Below are positions 7,359-15,276 of a stretch of DNA of 26,054 nt, piece by piece (the first letter of the stretch is position 1; every line of letters begins with the position of its first letter). The notes under the pieces were generated by a model, which saw only the letters and a program-made list of their open reading frames with translations, had not been told where the DNA came from and did not search any database. The stretch spans positions 25,593 through 51,646 of the forward strand of contig DPJH01000038.1 of assembly GCA_003543115.1 (NCBI GenBank), written 5' to 3'. A program made the translations under genes and the position numbers. The stretch comes from Candidatus Moraniibacteriota bacterium. Lineage in GTDB: Bacteria > Patescibacteriota > Minisyncoccia > Moranbacterales > UBA2206.

Positions 7359-7460
7359 TTAATGATAGATAGAAAAAAACCATAAACAAAAAAATAGACG
7401 GAGATTATCCTGGGGCAAAAAATTACCTCCAGGAATAAAAATCAATCCTAATTCATGCAT
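7359..7460 (-). CDS. Possible 33-residue leader peptide upstream of infA
   Basis: The ATG at 7460 is preceded by GAGGG with a 6-nt gap, an ideal Shine-Dalgarno. The ORF runs 33 codons to TAA at 7359-7361, 18 nt before the infA start. The peptide begins MHELGLIFIPGGNF and ends with the strongly hydrophobic FFCLWFFSIYH. It lies wholly inside the predicted infA leader transcript. The same DNA contains a stem of CCTGG with CCAGG (about 7410-7435). It matches no family I recognise. It could be a regulatory leader peptide, a small membrane peptide, or chance; the Shine-Dalgarno is the main argument for translation. Confidence 0.4.
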   Translation of the reverse strand: MHELGLIFIPGGNFLPQDNLRLFFCLWFFSIYH

Positions 7461-7511
7461 TTCATTCCCTCTATTTTGAAAAATTTATGTGTTTTTTTAA
7501 CAGCTTCTATT

Positions 7512-7540
7512 ATCTTAACTATATAATCAATTCTTGTCAA
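7512..7540 (-). promoter_or_regulatory. Main promoter of the infA-rpsI operon
   Basis: Minus strand: TTGACA (7540-7535), exact -35 consensus, a 17-nt spacer, then TAAGAT (7517-7512). The expected transcription start is near 7505, giving a leader of about 165 nt before infA. This is the best-matching promoter in the window, fitting a highly expressed ribosomal operon. Confidence 0.8.
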
Positions 7541-7603
7541 CCCCATCCATTCACTTAGAAGCCATATGCAAAAAAATATTAGCTTTATAGCCTTGTGTTC
7601 ATT

Positions 7604-9613
7604 TTATATCGATTTCATTTGCTGGTCAAGAGTAATATCCACTCGACTTCCATATGCCGGTATTTTTCCGGTCATGAAAGATGGCCAATATATCACTTCT
7701 ATCTTTTCAATATTATTAGAGCGTTCTTTTATATACGGCTCAATTTCATTCTCATTCTTCCCCAATAAATCTTCTTTCATTTTTTCCAAATTGATCTCCG
7801 GAATAATGCTTCCCGTGGCATGCACCCTAATAACAATGCTTCCTTGCTTAAAATCGACGTCTGCTTTGCCAAAATCCAATTTAATCAAATTATCAGGAAT
7901 ATTAGCATCTTTCTCTCCTTTCTTGCTAATAGAATTTGAAACTATAACCTTAATATCACTCTCTTTAAAAACAATTGCATTTGCCCTAGCTTTTACCGTT
8001 ATTGAGAAATTGTCCGCTATGTCTCCTGAAGACTTCGTCTGAGTATAGACTGCATCATCAATACCTATTGCATCATCCAAGAATGTATATTCTTTTCCTA
8101 CTGAATCTTTCAGCTTCTGGATAATTGCCGTCTTGAGTTCTTGCAAAGCCTTGCTTTTTGCAGAACGTATATCTTCATCCGATACAATTTTCACCTTCTG
8201 ACTGCCTTTTCCCCCGCCGATCATGGCCTTAAAGGATTTAGCATAAATTTTTGTGAATTTTTCACTGCCGCTGCTTTCAAATCCCGGAATACTGAAAGAG
8301 CCGGGCTCTATGTTATATTCCTCTCCGGATTCGTCAGCTATAACTTCCGCCTCAATGGCACCAGGCTTGTTTTCACTGCCCACTTTTTCCATTCCGGGAA
8401 CCGTAACCGAGCTAACCAGTCTAAAAACTTTTTTATCCGTGCTTTCAAATCTTGTGGTTGCTACCAATGGCTGAGGGCTGGTGCTGAATTCATTGTAGAT
8501 TGTAATGGTTCCTTTGGCTTTTTGGTTGGAAGAATCTTTAGATCCTGTCGTCTCATAGCTCTTAGATATTTCATCTGTAAGAGTGACCGCCTTAACTGGA
8601 ATAACTTCATTTACCACATCAACCTCTCTAGCATTGGTATTTCCATCTATCTGAGCTTCTATTGATTGGGTTTTGCTTTTTACAGAAACATTAATGGAAG
8701 CTTTAGGCAGGAATAGATAAGCAGCTAAGCCCATAATAGCCAAAATAGCGACCAAGCTGAACATGAAGAAGTATTTGCCGATTTTACTTCCCACATTGAC
8801 GCTTCTGTACTCATCTTCATGGCTATTGCTGGACTTTCTGTTTTCAAAAAACCTACCTACTCTTTCTATCTTTTCTTCTTTATCTCCGGAAAATTCATCT
8901 TCGCTTGCCAATTCCAGATCTTCTAGGGGCTCTTGTTTGAATGGTTCCTTGGAAGTATTTTTTTCCATTTTTTTGTTAAAACTCATCTCTTGAGAATTCT
9001 TTTCTACAATTTCTACATTCCTGATCATATCCATAGGAGCGAAAAAACCGCTCTTGGCATTGTTTTTCCTAAACGAAGGTTGTTGTTTTTTTAATTCCGT
9101 GCTCACATCAGTCACCAATTCTTTATTTAAAATCTTCTCTTCGGATTCCTCAGGAATTTCTTGATTTCTTTTTTCAGGATACGCATCTAATCCTGCCATC
9201 AAACCAACTGATTCCGACTGATAATACCCGGTTGATCCTATCTTATCAAAATTCTTTTTACTTTTTCCTATATTTTCATTCACAATGCCGTTAGCTAAAT
9301 CCATATTCACGCCTCCCTTATCAAAATTGTCCATCTCATCAATCTCCCATCCGTCAATATCATCCAGTTTTTGTTCCACTTCAATACCGGCTTTTTCAAT
9401 GAGCATCTTTCCTAATTTATCTTGTGTAACTATAATGAGTTCTTTTTTGAAATTGTCTGCCTCTTTTTTCAGCAATTTCAAATTAACGATGCTTTGGATA
9501 AGGATCGCTCTTTTTGGAACAACTATAATCACCTCTTTAGATTTAGACTTTCTCAATCTATCTACGATAGAGGTTATTTCTTCATCTATGTCAATATAGA
9601 ATGTTTGATGCAT
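7604..9613 (-). CDS. Large single-span membrane protein, partner of the FtsA-like ATPase (baseplate J-like external region)
   Basis: 669 residues in four parts. Residues 1-80 look like a small alpha/beta domain (ITSIVDRLRKSKSKEVIIVVPK, then KKELIIVTQD). Residues 85-275 are polar, acidic and probably disordered. A single span lies at 281-303, preceded by basic residues, so the N-terminus is inside. Residues 304-669 are outside and beta-rich, with segments such as GTITIYNEFS, TRFESTDKKVFRLVSSVTVPG and GEEYNIEPGSFSIPG that recall proteins annotated as baseplate J/gp47-like. No phage genes are near, so a phage role is not supported. It follows the FtsA-like gene by 74 nt, which suggests they work together at the envelope, perhaps in division or a pilus/secretion system. 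The function is unknown. Confidence 0.65.
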   Translation of the reverse strand: MHQTFYIDIDEEITSIVDRLRKSKSKEVIIVVPKRAILIQSIVNLKLLKKEADNFKKELIIVTQDKLGKMLIEKAGIEVEQKLDDIDGWEIDEMDNFDKGGVNMDLANGIVNENIGKSKKNFDKIGSTGYYQSESVGLMAGLDAYPEKRNQEIPEESEEKILNKELVTDVSTELKKQQPSFRKNNAKSGFFAPMDMIRNVEIVEKNSQEMSFNKKMEKNTSKEPFKQEPLEDLELASEDEFSGDKEEKIERVGRFFENRKSSNSHEDEYRSVNVGSKIGKYFFMFSLVAILAIMGLAAYLFLPKASINVSVKSKTQSIEAQIDGNTNAREVDVVNEVIPVKAVTLTDEISKSYETTGSKDSSNQKAKGTITIYNEFSTSPQPLVATTRFESTDKKVFRLVSSVTVPGMEKVGSENKPGAIEAEVIADESGEEYNIEPGSFSIPGFESSGSEKFTKIYAKSFKAMIGGGKGSQKVKIVSDEDIRSAKSKALQELKTAIIQKLKDSVGKEYTFLDDAIGIDDAVYTQTKSSGDIADNFSITVKARANAIVFKESDIKVIVSNSISKKGEKDANIPDNLIKLDFGKADVDFKQGSIVIRVHATGSIIPEINLEKMKEDLLGKNENEIEPYIKERSNNIEKIEVIYWPSFMTGKIPAYGSRVDITLDQQMKSI

Positions 9614-9687
9614 ATATGCGAATATCGCTAATTATAAATTGAATGTATTCAAATCCATCTGCCTTTTCATTTTAATGAATCGGCGTT

Positions 9688-10956
9688 TTATTTTTGTATC
9701 ATTTTCACTGCTCGCCTCAATATGCCTGCCATCACTTTTTCCTCCCCAGCCAAATCAAGCGCCAAATTAGCCAGTCCCATTGGAGTTATATCTTGCGGAT
9801 CTCGCAATTGTCCGGTTGCATCAATTATATTCACTACATCCTTTGGCTGCAAGAAGCTGACTTGTGGCATTTTAGCAAAAGGCAAATTTTTTGTCCACTT
9901 AGGTCCAAGAAGAGCTTTTTTGATTCCTGGAAGGCCTGATCCGCCGCCACACAAGAAAAATCTGGATGGCAAGACATCGGATTGTGCAAATTCAGCTAGA
10001 GACAATTCTACTCCAGAAAGCCAAACTGCGCAATCATCGCTTAACATTTTTTCAATCTTGATAGTGACATCTTTGCCTAATCTTCCTTCTGCATACTTTA
10101 TTTTTAGAATTTCGGCTTCTTCAAAAGTTATGCCCAGCTCCTGAGCCAATCTCTTTGTAAAAGCTCGCCCGCCCAAAGCAAACATTTTTGTTCCTTCCAA
10201 TCCTCCATTTCTCACTACTGCAATATCAGTGGTTCCGCCTCCGATGTCTATAAAAACAGCATTGAAATCCAACGCATCTTCTATTCCCATGGATCTGGCA
10301 ACTGCATACGGCTCCGCAGCAATGCTCAAAAGTTCCAATTTCAATTCCTCCGCAATAGATTGCAAGGCTCCTAAATGAACCATGGGAGCATAGGCGTTAA
10401 AAACAGATATTGAAACATCTCTTCCCTGAAATCCCACCGGATTGGTTACGCGATAGCCATCGATTCGCACATCCACAATAGCTGCGTTGATAAGCTTCAC
10501 TTCAATTTCGCTGTGTCCTGTTTCCCAAGCCAATTGTTGGCGGATGCGATCAAAGGCTTTCCATTGGACTTTTTGAATGATGTTTTTCAACTCTGGCAAA
10601 TCAATGCGTATTTCCGGCTTTATTCTTTCATAATGCACAGTAGTGGTTGTTCCTTTGACCAGCTCTCCTGCAATTCCGACAATGGCCTTTTCCACTTTTT
10701 TCACCCCAGCCATAAGCTTGGCTGCCTGAATGGCCTTTCGTGAATTTTCAATTACCCCGGCAATGTCAGAAACCGCTCCACTTTGCATATCTCCCAATCT
10801 CTGCCTTGATCGCCCAACTCCGGTCACAACTCCATTGCCAGTTTCTTTATCAATCTTGAAAATAAGCGCTTTTACCACCTCTGTTCCAATATCAAGAGAA
10901 AGTATATGATCTGATGATATACCGTGGCTGCCCAAAATTTTAGAAAAAATTCCCAT
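9688..10956 (-). CDS. FtsA-like actin-fold ATPase with SHS2 domain
   Basis: 422 residues, the usual FtsA length. The actin-like ATP-binding motifs are present: phosphate-1 LDIGTEVVKALI (21-32), phosphate-2 FIDIGGGTTDIAVV (235-248), and the adenosine motif CGGGSGLPG (336-344). The region between about 85 and 200 has the FtsA SHS2-like layout (EKAIVGIAGELVKG, then NPVGFQGRDVSISVFNAY). The C-terminus ends in a short amphipathic helix (GILRRAVKMIQK) that could be a membrane-targeting sequence. FtsA anchors FtsZ filaments to the membrane in division; PilM of type IV pili has the same fold and is the main alternative. No ftsZ or pil genes lie in the window. The next gene encodes a single-span membrane protein that may be its membrane partner. 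It has its own promoter. Confidence 0.72.
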   Translation of the reverse strand: MGIFSKILGSHGISSDHILSLDIGTEVVKALIFKIDKETGNGVVTGVGRSRQRLGDMQSGAVSDIAGVIENSRKAIQAAKLMAGVKKVEKAIVGIAGELVKGTTTTVHYERIKPEIRIDLPELKNIIQKVQWKAFDRIRQQLAWETGHSEIEVKLINAAIVDVRIDGYRVTNPVGFQGRDVSISVFNAYAPMVHLGALQSIAEELKLELLSIAAEPYAVARSMGIEDALDFNAVFIDIGGGTTDIAVVRNGGLEGTKMFALGGRAFTKRLAQELGITFEEAEILKIKYAEGRLGKDVTIKIEKMLSDDCAVWLSGVELSLAEFAQSDVLPSRFFLCGGGSGLPGIKKALLGPKWTKNLPFAKMPQVSFLQPKDVVNIIDATGQLRDPQDITPMGLANLALDLAGEEKVMAGILRRAVKMIQK

Positions 10957-10992
10957 TACAAACTAAACTTTTTTATTTTTGTTTACGGTTTT

Positions 10993-11021
10993 ATTATAAA
11001 ATAAATTATGTATTTTAGCAA
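10993..11021 (-). promoter_or_regulatory. Promoter of the FtsA-like gene
   Basis: Minus strand: TTGCTA (11021-11016), 17-nt spacer, TATAAT (10998-10993). The predicted start is about 30 nt before the ATG at 10956. The same -35 hexamer and spacing recur in the promoter predicted at 24505-24533. Confidence 0.65.
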
Positions 11022-11084
11022 AAAAATATTCTATGGAATCTTTTAATTTTGTTGTAAGCCAAAAGTCATCAACTACAGATAATT

Positions 11085-11144
11085 TTACTCAGTAACCGCT
11101 TCAATGCTCTTCACCCCACTGCTTGAACTTTCTTCTTTCTTAAT
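11085..11144 (-). pseudogene. Decayed second copy of the alaS 3' end
   Basis: The minus strand reads IKKEESSSSGVKSIEAVTE followed by TAA at 11085-11087. The intact alaS ends IKKEESSSAGVRRIKAVIE and stop: 14 of 19 residues agree and the stop is at the same place; at DNA level I count 42 of 60 identical. Similarity does not continue upstream. It lies 25 nt beyond the stop of the ART-like gene, on the same strand as alaS, so that gene is bracketed by two alaS ends. There is no start codon or promoter for it; it is a remnant, not a gene. Confidence 0.75.
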
Positions 11145-11169
11145 TATTATACAAACTGATTATCAAAAT

Positions 11170-12753
11170 TTATAGAATCCGACTTTGAAAAAAATCTTTT
11201 TTGGCTTCATCAATCAATTCACGTTTATCCGCTACCCAAATATTTTTCAAATCATACACAACTATTTCATCCGCCCATTTGATTCCCCCAACTCCCTCTT
11301 TATTAATAAATGAATCATGACCATCTCTTCGCGCCCAATGCACATCAGCTCTTTCAGTCACATCAATTCTGGTTTCTATTTTAGGATTTTTAGATCGGAT
11401 AAAAACAGTCGAAAGAGCCAAAGGCTCTGTGAGATAATCCAATCGTAATTTTCTAAACTGCAACATCCATTCCGGCTTATGCCAATTATTATTTCCTGGA
11501 TTTCTTTTTAAAAAAGCGGAATGCTCACCAAGAACATATAAATTAAATCCCTCCATCAATCGCTCAAAATTTCCTGATTTGACGAATAGATCCATATAGT
11601 GGCTGGGTTTCTCGTGCCTCCTCTGAGCAGTTATTTCATCCCACAAATCATCCTCGCCTTTCCCAAAAATGCGCGCTTCCCGGCACATATCATGAAAACG
11701 GTATTTGTATTCATCTTTTTCCACTTCCGGGCTATAATCCAAAATATTTCTCGTAATATCTTTCCAAAAAGACGGATGATTATCCGCAAAAGATTCGAGC
11801 CAATTTTTTAATTTTGAGAATGTTTCCGGGTGATCCTTCTCCGACTCCAGACCTGCCTTTCCTAATGTATCGGCATTTATATCCACTCCGTAACTCACTG
11901 CAACTTCTTTATTATCAGTAAAAAACACTCCCTGCCGTCTTGACAGAGCCTTCATCCCTTCATTAGTGAAAGGAGAAATATCCTCTCCCTGTTCATTAAC
12001 TAATTTTCTTTCGTCTAGAGTACGATCATAATCGTCCAAAACGATAAAGCCTGGCTTGAAACGCGATTTATCTCCGCGATAAAAAGCTTGCGGCTCGCCC
12101 GTGTCCCCGTCTACCATATTGTTCGCTTCACCGTCGCCATTTTCCCAATCACCAAACCATTCTTTGAATTCATCTGATCGGACCAGTTCATAAAACTTCC
12201 TTTCAAGTTTTGACGGCAATCCTTCTTTAGTAATCAAAAATCCATTCGCTTCCCATTCTTCAAAAGAAAAACTTTTATACGGCCAATTCTCTTTATATTT
12301 TTCTCTTGCTGATTGATCAGCAATAATAATTTCAGGTTTTTTGGAATCTTTCTCCAATTGGAACAACGTGTGGGGATGACCTTCGGGCTTTACATATTTT
12401 TCGCCTTTTTCCATCTCATGCCAGGCTTGGGCGAGCCTATAGTAAATCGCCCAATCCCTGGGATCAGTAATAATTTCCCGCACTTCCCTGCTTATTTCAC
12501 AAGGAAATATGTTTCCGTCTTCTTTGGTGGCAAGATTAATAACTTTATCACGTCCGTACTTTTCAATCAATTCCGCGCTAAGCTTCCTATAAATGTCTTG
12601 CGGATCTTCTCGGTGCAATTCTTTATCCTTAAAAACAGCAGATTTTCCATTCTCTTTAGGGGCAATAGAATTATTTTCTGTTTCTTGAGGTTCTTTAATT
12701 TTTTCCTTTTTCAGTTCATTAGAAGCAATAGAATTTTCAACTGAATTGCTCAT
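11170..12753 (-). CDS. Protein with ADP-ribosyltransferase-like domain of the polyvalent-protein type
   Basis: 527 residues, no signal peptide or membrane span. Residues 1-45 are polar and likely disordered. Residues 50-170 have no match I recognise. From about 185 the sequence follows the ART domain of phage and plasmid polyvalent proteins: FKEWFGDW (196-203), then NMVDGDTGEPQAFYRGD (212-228), then GVFFTDNKEVAVSYG (275-289), and near the end HDSFI (479-483) and DEIVVYDLKNI. In the proteins I recall, the second motif usually reads YHGT; here Arg226 replaces His, which would fit the Arg-type class of ARTs. A role in modifying proteins or nucleic acid, for defence or conflict, is inferred from the family only. 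It follows alaS by 24 nt and is bracketed by a second alaS end, suggesting acquisition. Confidence 0.55.
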   Translation of the reverse strand: MSNSVENSIASNELKKEKIKEPQETENNSIAPKENGKSAVFKDKELHREDPQDIYRKLSAELIEKYGRDKVINLATKEDGNIFPCEISREVREIITDPRDWAIYYRLAQAWHEMEKGEKYVKPEGHPHTLFQLEKDSKKPEIIIADQSAREKYKENWPYKSFSFEEWEANGFLITKEGLPSKLERKFYELVRSDEFKEWFGDWENGDGEANNMVDGDTGEPQAFYRGDKSRFKPGFIVLDDYDRTLDERKLVNEQGEDISPFTNEGMKALSRRQGVFFTDNKEVAVSYGVDINADTLGKAGLESEKDHPETFSKLKNWLESFADNHPSFWKDITRNILDYSPEVEKDEYKYRFHDMCREARIFGKGEDDLWDEITAQRRHEKPSHYMDLFVKSGNFERLMEGFNLYVLGEHSAFLKRNPGNNNWHKPEWMLQFRKLRLDYLTEPLALSTVFIRSKNPKIETRIDVTERADVHWARRDGHDSFINKEGVGGIKWADEIVVYDLKNIWVADKRELIDEAKKDFFQSRIL

Positions 12754-12777
12754 ATCTCAATAATTTAAATAATATAT

Positions 12778-14718
12778 CTATTCAATAACCGCTTTAATTC
12801 TTCGCACGCCAGCCGAAGAACTCTCTTCTTTTTTGATTTTGAAAACTCCTTTAATATCTCCTGTGTTCGCCACGTGCGGACCGCCGCAGATTTCATTGGA
12901 AAATCCTTCGATCTTGTAGACCTTCACGATCTCGCCATATTTGTTTTCAAAAGCCCCTTCCGCTCCTTGGGCGCGAGCTTCTTCCAGTGTCATTTCTTTC
13001 ATCTCAACCGGCACCTTAGCTTGGATTGCAACGTTAACAAATTCTTCCACTTGTTTTTTTTGTTCATCGGTCATTTTTTCGGGATGGGAAAAATCAAAAC
13101 GAAGTCTCTCGCCATTAATATTGGAGCCTTTTTGATGTACATGATCACCTAAAACCTTTCGAAGTCCGGCCAGCATCAAATGAGCCGCGGTATGAAGCTG
13201 AGTTGTTTCTTCTTTGCTGTCAGCCAATCCTCCCTTGAACATTCCAGCCGAAGCTGTGCGAGATAAATCTTGATGTTTCTGTAGGAGATTACTAAATTTA
13301 TTTTCAATCTTAATTCTTTTATCACTATCTATATCCACTCCAGATTTTTTCAACTCCTCAAAGACCATTTCTATAGGAAACCCATAAGTCTGGTATAAAT
13401 TAAACATCATACTGGCAGTATCATCATTTGGATATAAACTTGCCTTTTGTATTTCATCACCAACTTTTCTAGTTATATAATTACCCTCTGGGTTACTCAT
13501 GTATTTTTCAAATTCTTTCAATCCATTCTCCAGAGTCTTCCTAAACTTCTCCTCCTCCTTTTCCAATTCTGCTAAAACTTTTTCTTGCAAGATTTCTGGA
13601 TAAACATCGCCGTACATTTCTTGCACTACTTTGGCAATTTCAATTGTAAAATTATCCTTGATTCCCAAAAGATGTCCTTGGCGAATCGCGCGTCGGATCA
13701 AACGGCGAAGCACATAACCGCGTTCTGTGTTTGAAGGCTCGATTCCATCCGCAATAATGAAAACGCTGGCTTTGATATGATCAGCGATAATTCTCATAGA
13801 ACGCATATCCTGAACCCAACAGTCTGGCATTTCTTCAAATCCCAAATCACCTTTTGTAAAAAAATATTTCTTCCCGGACAATTCTTCGATTCTAGAAATA
13901 ATCGGCAAAAACAAATCGGTGTCAAAAACATTTTCTTTGCCAGTTAGAACTGTAATGGTCCTTTCCAATCCCATTCCCGTATCTACATTTTGTTGTACCA
14001 TTTTTTCAAATTTTCCAGGAGCAACCTTATTGAATTCCATGAACACATCATTCCAGATTTCCATGATGCGAAATTCATCCACCCATTCTTCATGAGTTTT
14101 CCCGGTCAATGCGCCCTCCCCTGGTCGCACATCATAAAACATTTCACTGCACGGTCCGCATGGTCCAGTCTCTCCAGCCGGTCCCCACCAATTATCCTTA
14201 GCACCCAAAAGAAAAATTCTGGAATCAGCTTGAGCTTTTTCTCCTTCACCGCAAACTCCCGCCTCAATTCCCACCTTTCCATATTGTTCTTTCCAGGTTT
14301 CAATCGATTCACTGTCTACCGGTGAATTTTCATCTCCCGCAAAAACAGTGACGTAGATTCTTTTCGGATCCAGTCCCAACCATTTTTCATCAGTCAAAAA
14401 TTCGAAACTCCACTCAATAGCTTCTTTTTTGAAATAGTCTCCCAAAGACCAATTGCCCAACATTTCAAAAAAAGTCAGATGGCGGTTGTCTCCCACATCA
14501 TCAATGTCTCCGGTGCGGATGCATTTCTGGCTATCAGCCAATCTTTCCCCTTGCGGATGAGCCTCGCCCATGAGATATGGCACCAATGGATGCATGCCGG
14601 CAGTCGTAAAAAGCACGGTTGGATCGTTTTCAGGCACCACTGAAGCCGAAGGAATAATCGCATGCCCCTTTGATTTAAAAAATTCTAAATATTTTTGACG
14701 TATCTCTCTAGCATTCAT
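12778..14718 (-). CDS. alaS: Alanyl-tRNA synthetase, short form without C-Ala domain
   Basis: 646 residues against about 875 in E. coli. The class II catalytic core is at the N-terminus (REIRQKYLEFFKSKGH, motif 2 region with NRHLTFFEMLGNWSLGDYF), followed by the tRNA-recognition middle (GYVLRRLIRRAIRQGHLLG). The editing domain has the four expected zinc ligands: HTAAH (H509, H513) and CGGPH (C611, H615). The protein stops at the end of the editing domain (AGVRRIKAVIE) and lacks the C-terminal oligomerisation/tRNA-elbow domain; no frameshift or downstream remnant of that domain is visible, so this is a natural short form. It charges tRNA-Ala. It is in an operon with mnmA and two small genes, and is followed by the ART-like gene. 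No Shine-Dalgarno is visible. Confidence 0.96.
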   Translation of the reverse strand: MNAREIRQKYLEFFKSKGHAIIPSASVVPENDPTVLFTTAGMHPLVPYLMGEAHPQGERLADSQKCIRTGDIDDVGDNRHLTFFEMLGNWSLGDYFKKEAIEWSFEFLTDEKWLGLDPKRIYVTVFAGDENSPVDSESIETWKEQYGKVGIEAGVCGEGEKAQADSRIFLLGAKDNWWGPAGETGPCGPCSEMFYDVRPGEGALTGKTHEEWVDEFRIMEIWNDVFMEFNKVAPGKFEKMVQQNVDTGMGLERTITVLTGKENVFDTDLFLPIISRIEELSGKKYFFTKGDLGFEEMPDCWVQDMRSMRIIADHIKASVFIIADGIEPSNTERGYVLRRLIRRAIRQGHLLGIKDNFTIEIAKVVQEMYGDVYPEILQEKVLAELEKEEEKFRKTLENGLKEFEKYMSNPEGNYITRKVGDEIQKASLYPNDDTASMMFNLYQTYGFPIEMVFEELKKSGVDIDSDKRIKIENKFSNLLQKHQDLSRTASAGMFKGGLADSKEETTQLHTAAHLMLAGLRKVLGDHVHQKGSNINGERLRFDFSHPEKMTDEQKKQVEEFVNVAIQAKVPVEMKEMTLEEARAQGAEGAFENKYGEIVKVYKIEGFSNEICGGPHVANTGDIKGVFKIKKEESSSAGVRRIKAVIE

Positions 14719-14737
14719 AATTTTTTTATTTCTATGG

Positions 14738-14959
14738 TTATTTTATAGCTCTTACGACAGCTTCGAAGTCATCCCTGGAAAATTTCAAACGGAAATCTTT
14801 TTGTTCCTTCAATTTTTCCGGCACTTCATCAGGGGTTATTTTCTTGTTTTCCAAGTCTTTTTTTATCTGCCATACCGCTCTATCATTAGAACCGATAATT
14901 TCCACTCCTCTTTCCTGGGCTATTTTTCTGACTGTCTCTTCAAATTTATAAATTGACAT
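14738..14959 (-). CDS. Small conserved-looking protein of unknown function
   Basis: 73 residues from the ATG at 14959 (MSIYKFEETVRKIAQERG). A TTG at 14986 would add nine residues and overlap the previous gene, and is less likely. The protein is charged and mostly helical by eye: two helices in the first half (KFEETVRKIAQERGVEII, WQIKKDLENKKITPDEVPEKL) and a short basic end (LKFSRDDFEAVVRAIK). There is no signal peptide or Cys motif. I do not recognise the family. It sits between the coiled-coil gene and alaS with 19-nt gaps on both sides, so it belongs to the mnmA-alaS operon. Confidence 0.6.
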   Translation of the reverse strand: MSIYKFEETVRKIAQERGVEIIGSNDRAVWQIKKDLENKKITPDEVPEKLKEQKDFRLKFSRDDFEAVVRAIK

Positions 14960-14978
14960 TTTTTTGAATGTAAAAAAA

Positions 14979-15266
14979 TTATACAATGTTCAGTTTCTTT
15001 TTTAGGCGCATCAGCTCTTCGCGAGCCATATCAATATTTCTTTCCACGACTTTTATTTTATTTTCTTTCTCCTGCATTTCCACGCGCAACCTGTCCATAT
15101 CTTTTTTGCATTTCCTCTCTTCCGCATCTAAAACATTTTTTTGGCTCTGAAGCTTGCCTAAATCTGACTCTATCATCAGAATTTCCCTTTGAATATCTGA
15201 TATTTTTCTGTGCCTTTCTTGTCCATCCAGATCTGCCTGATCAGATCCTAAATTGCTTGAATACAT
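14979..15266 (-). CDS. Small coiled-coil protein of unknown function
   Basis: 95 residues. After a short polar start, residues 20-92 form one long heptad-type coiled coil (DIQREILMIESDLGKLQSQK through MAREELMRLKKKL) with one Cys and many Glu, Lys and Arg. It has no signal peptide or membrane span. It begins 10 nt after the mnmA stop and is therefore cotranscribed with it. Such proteins are hard to assign by sequence, and I do not recognise a family. Confidence 0.65.
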   Translation of the reverse strand: MYSSNLGSDQADLDGQERHRKISDIQREILMIESDLGKLQSQKNVLDAEERKCKKDMDRLRVEMQEKENKIKVVERNIDMAREELMRLKKKLNIV

Positions 15267-15276
15267 ATATTTATTT

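Noticed and set aside
7569..7592. Terminator for the 669-residue membrane protein
   Set aside because: AGGCTATAAAGCT followed by T-rich sequence is suggestive, but the stem is only about 4 bp.
7604..8800. Phage baseplate gene, hence a prophage
   Set aside because: Only part of the protein resembles baseplate J-like annotations, it has a membrane span, and no other phage gene is present.
9688..10956. PilM of a type IV pilus operon
   Set aside because: No pilN, pilO, pilQ or pilin gene is adjacent and the length and motif layout fit FtsA better; kept only as an alternative.
14960..14986. TTG start adding nine residues to the small gene before alaS
   Set aside because: It would overlap the coiled-coil gene and begin with a rare start; the ATG at 14959 is simpler.
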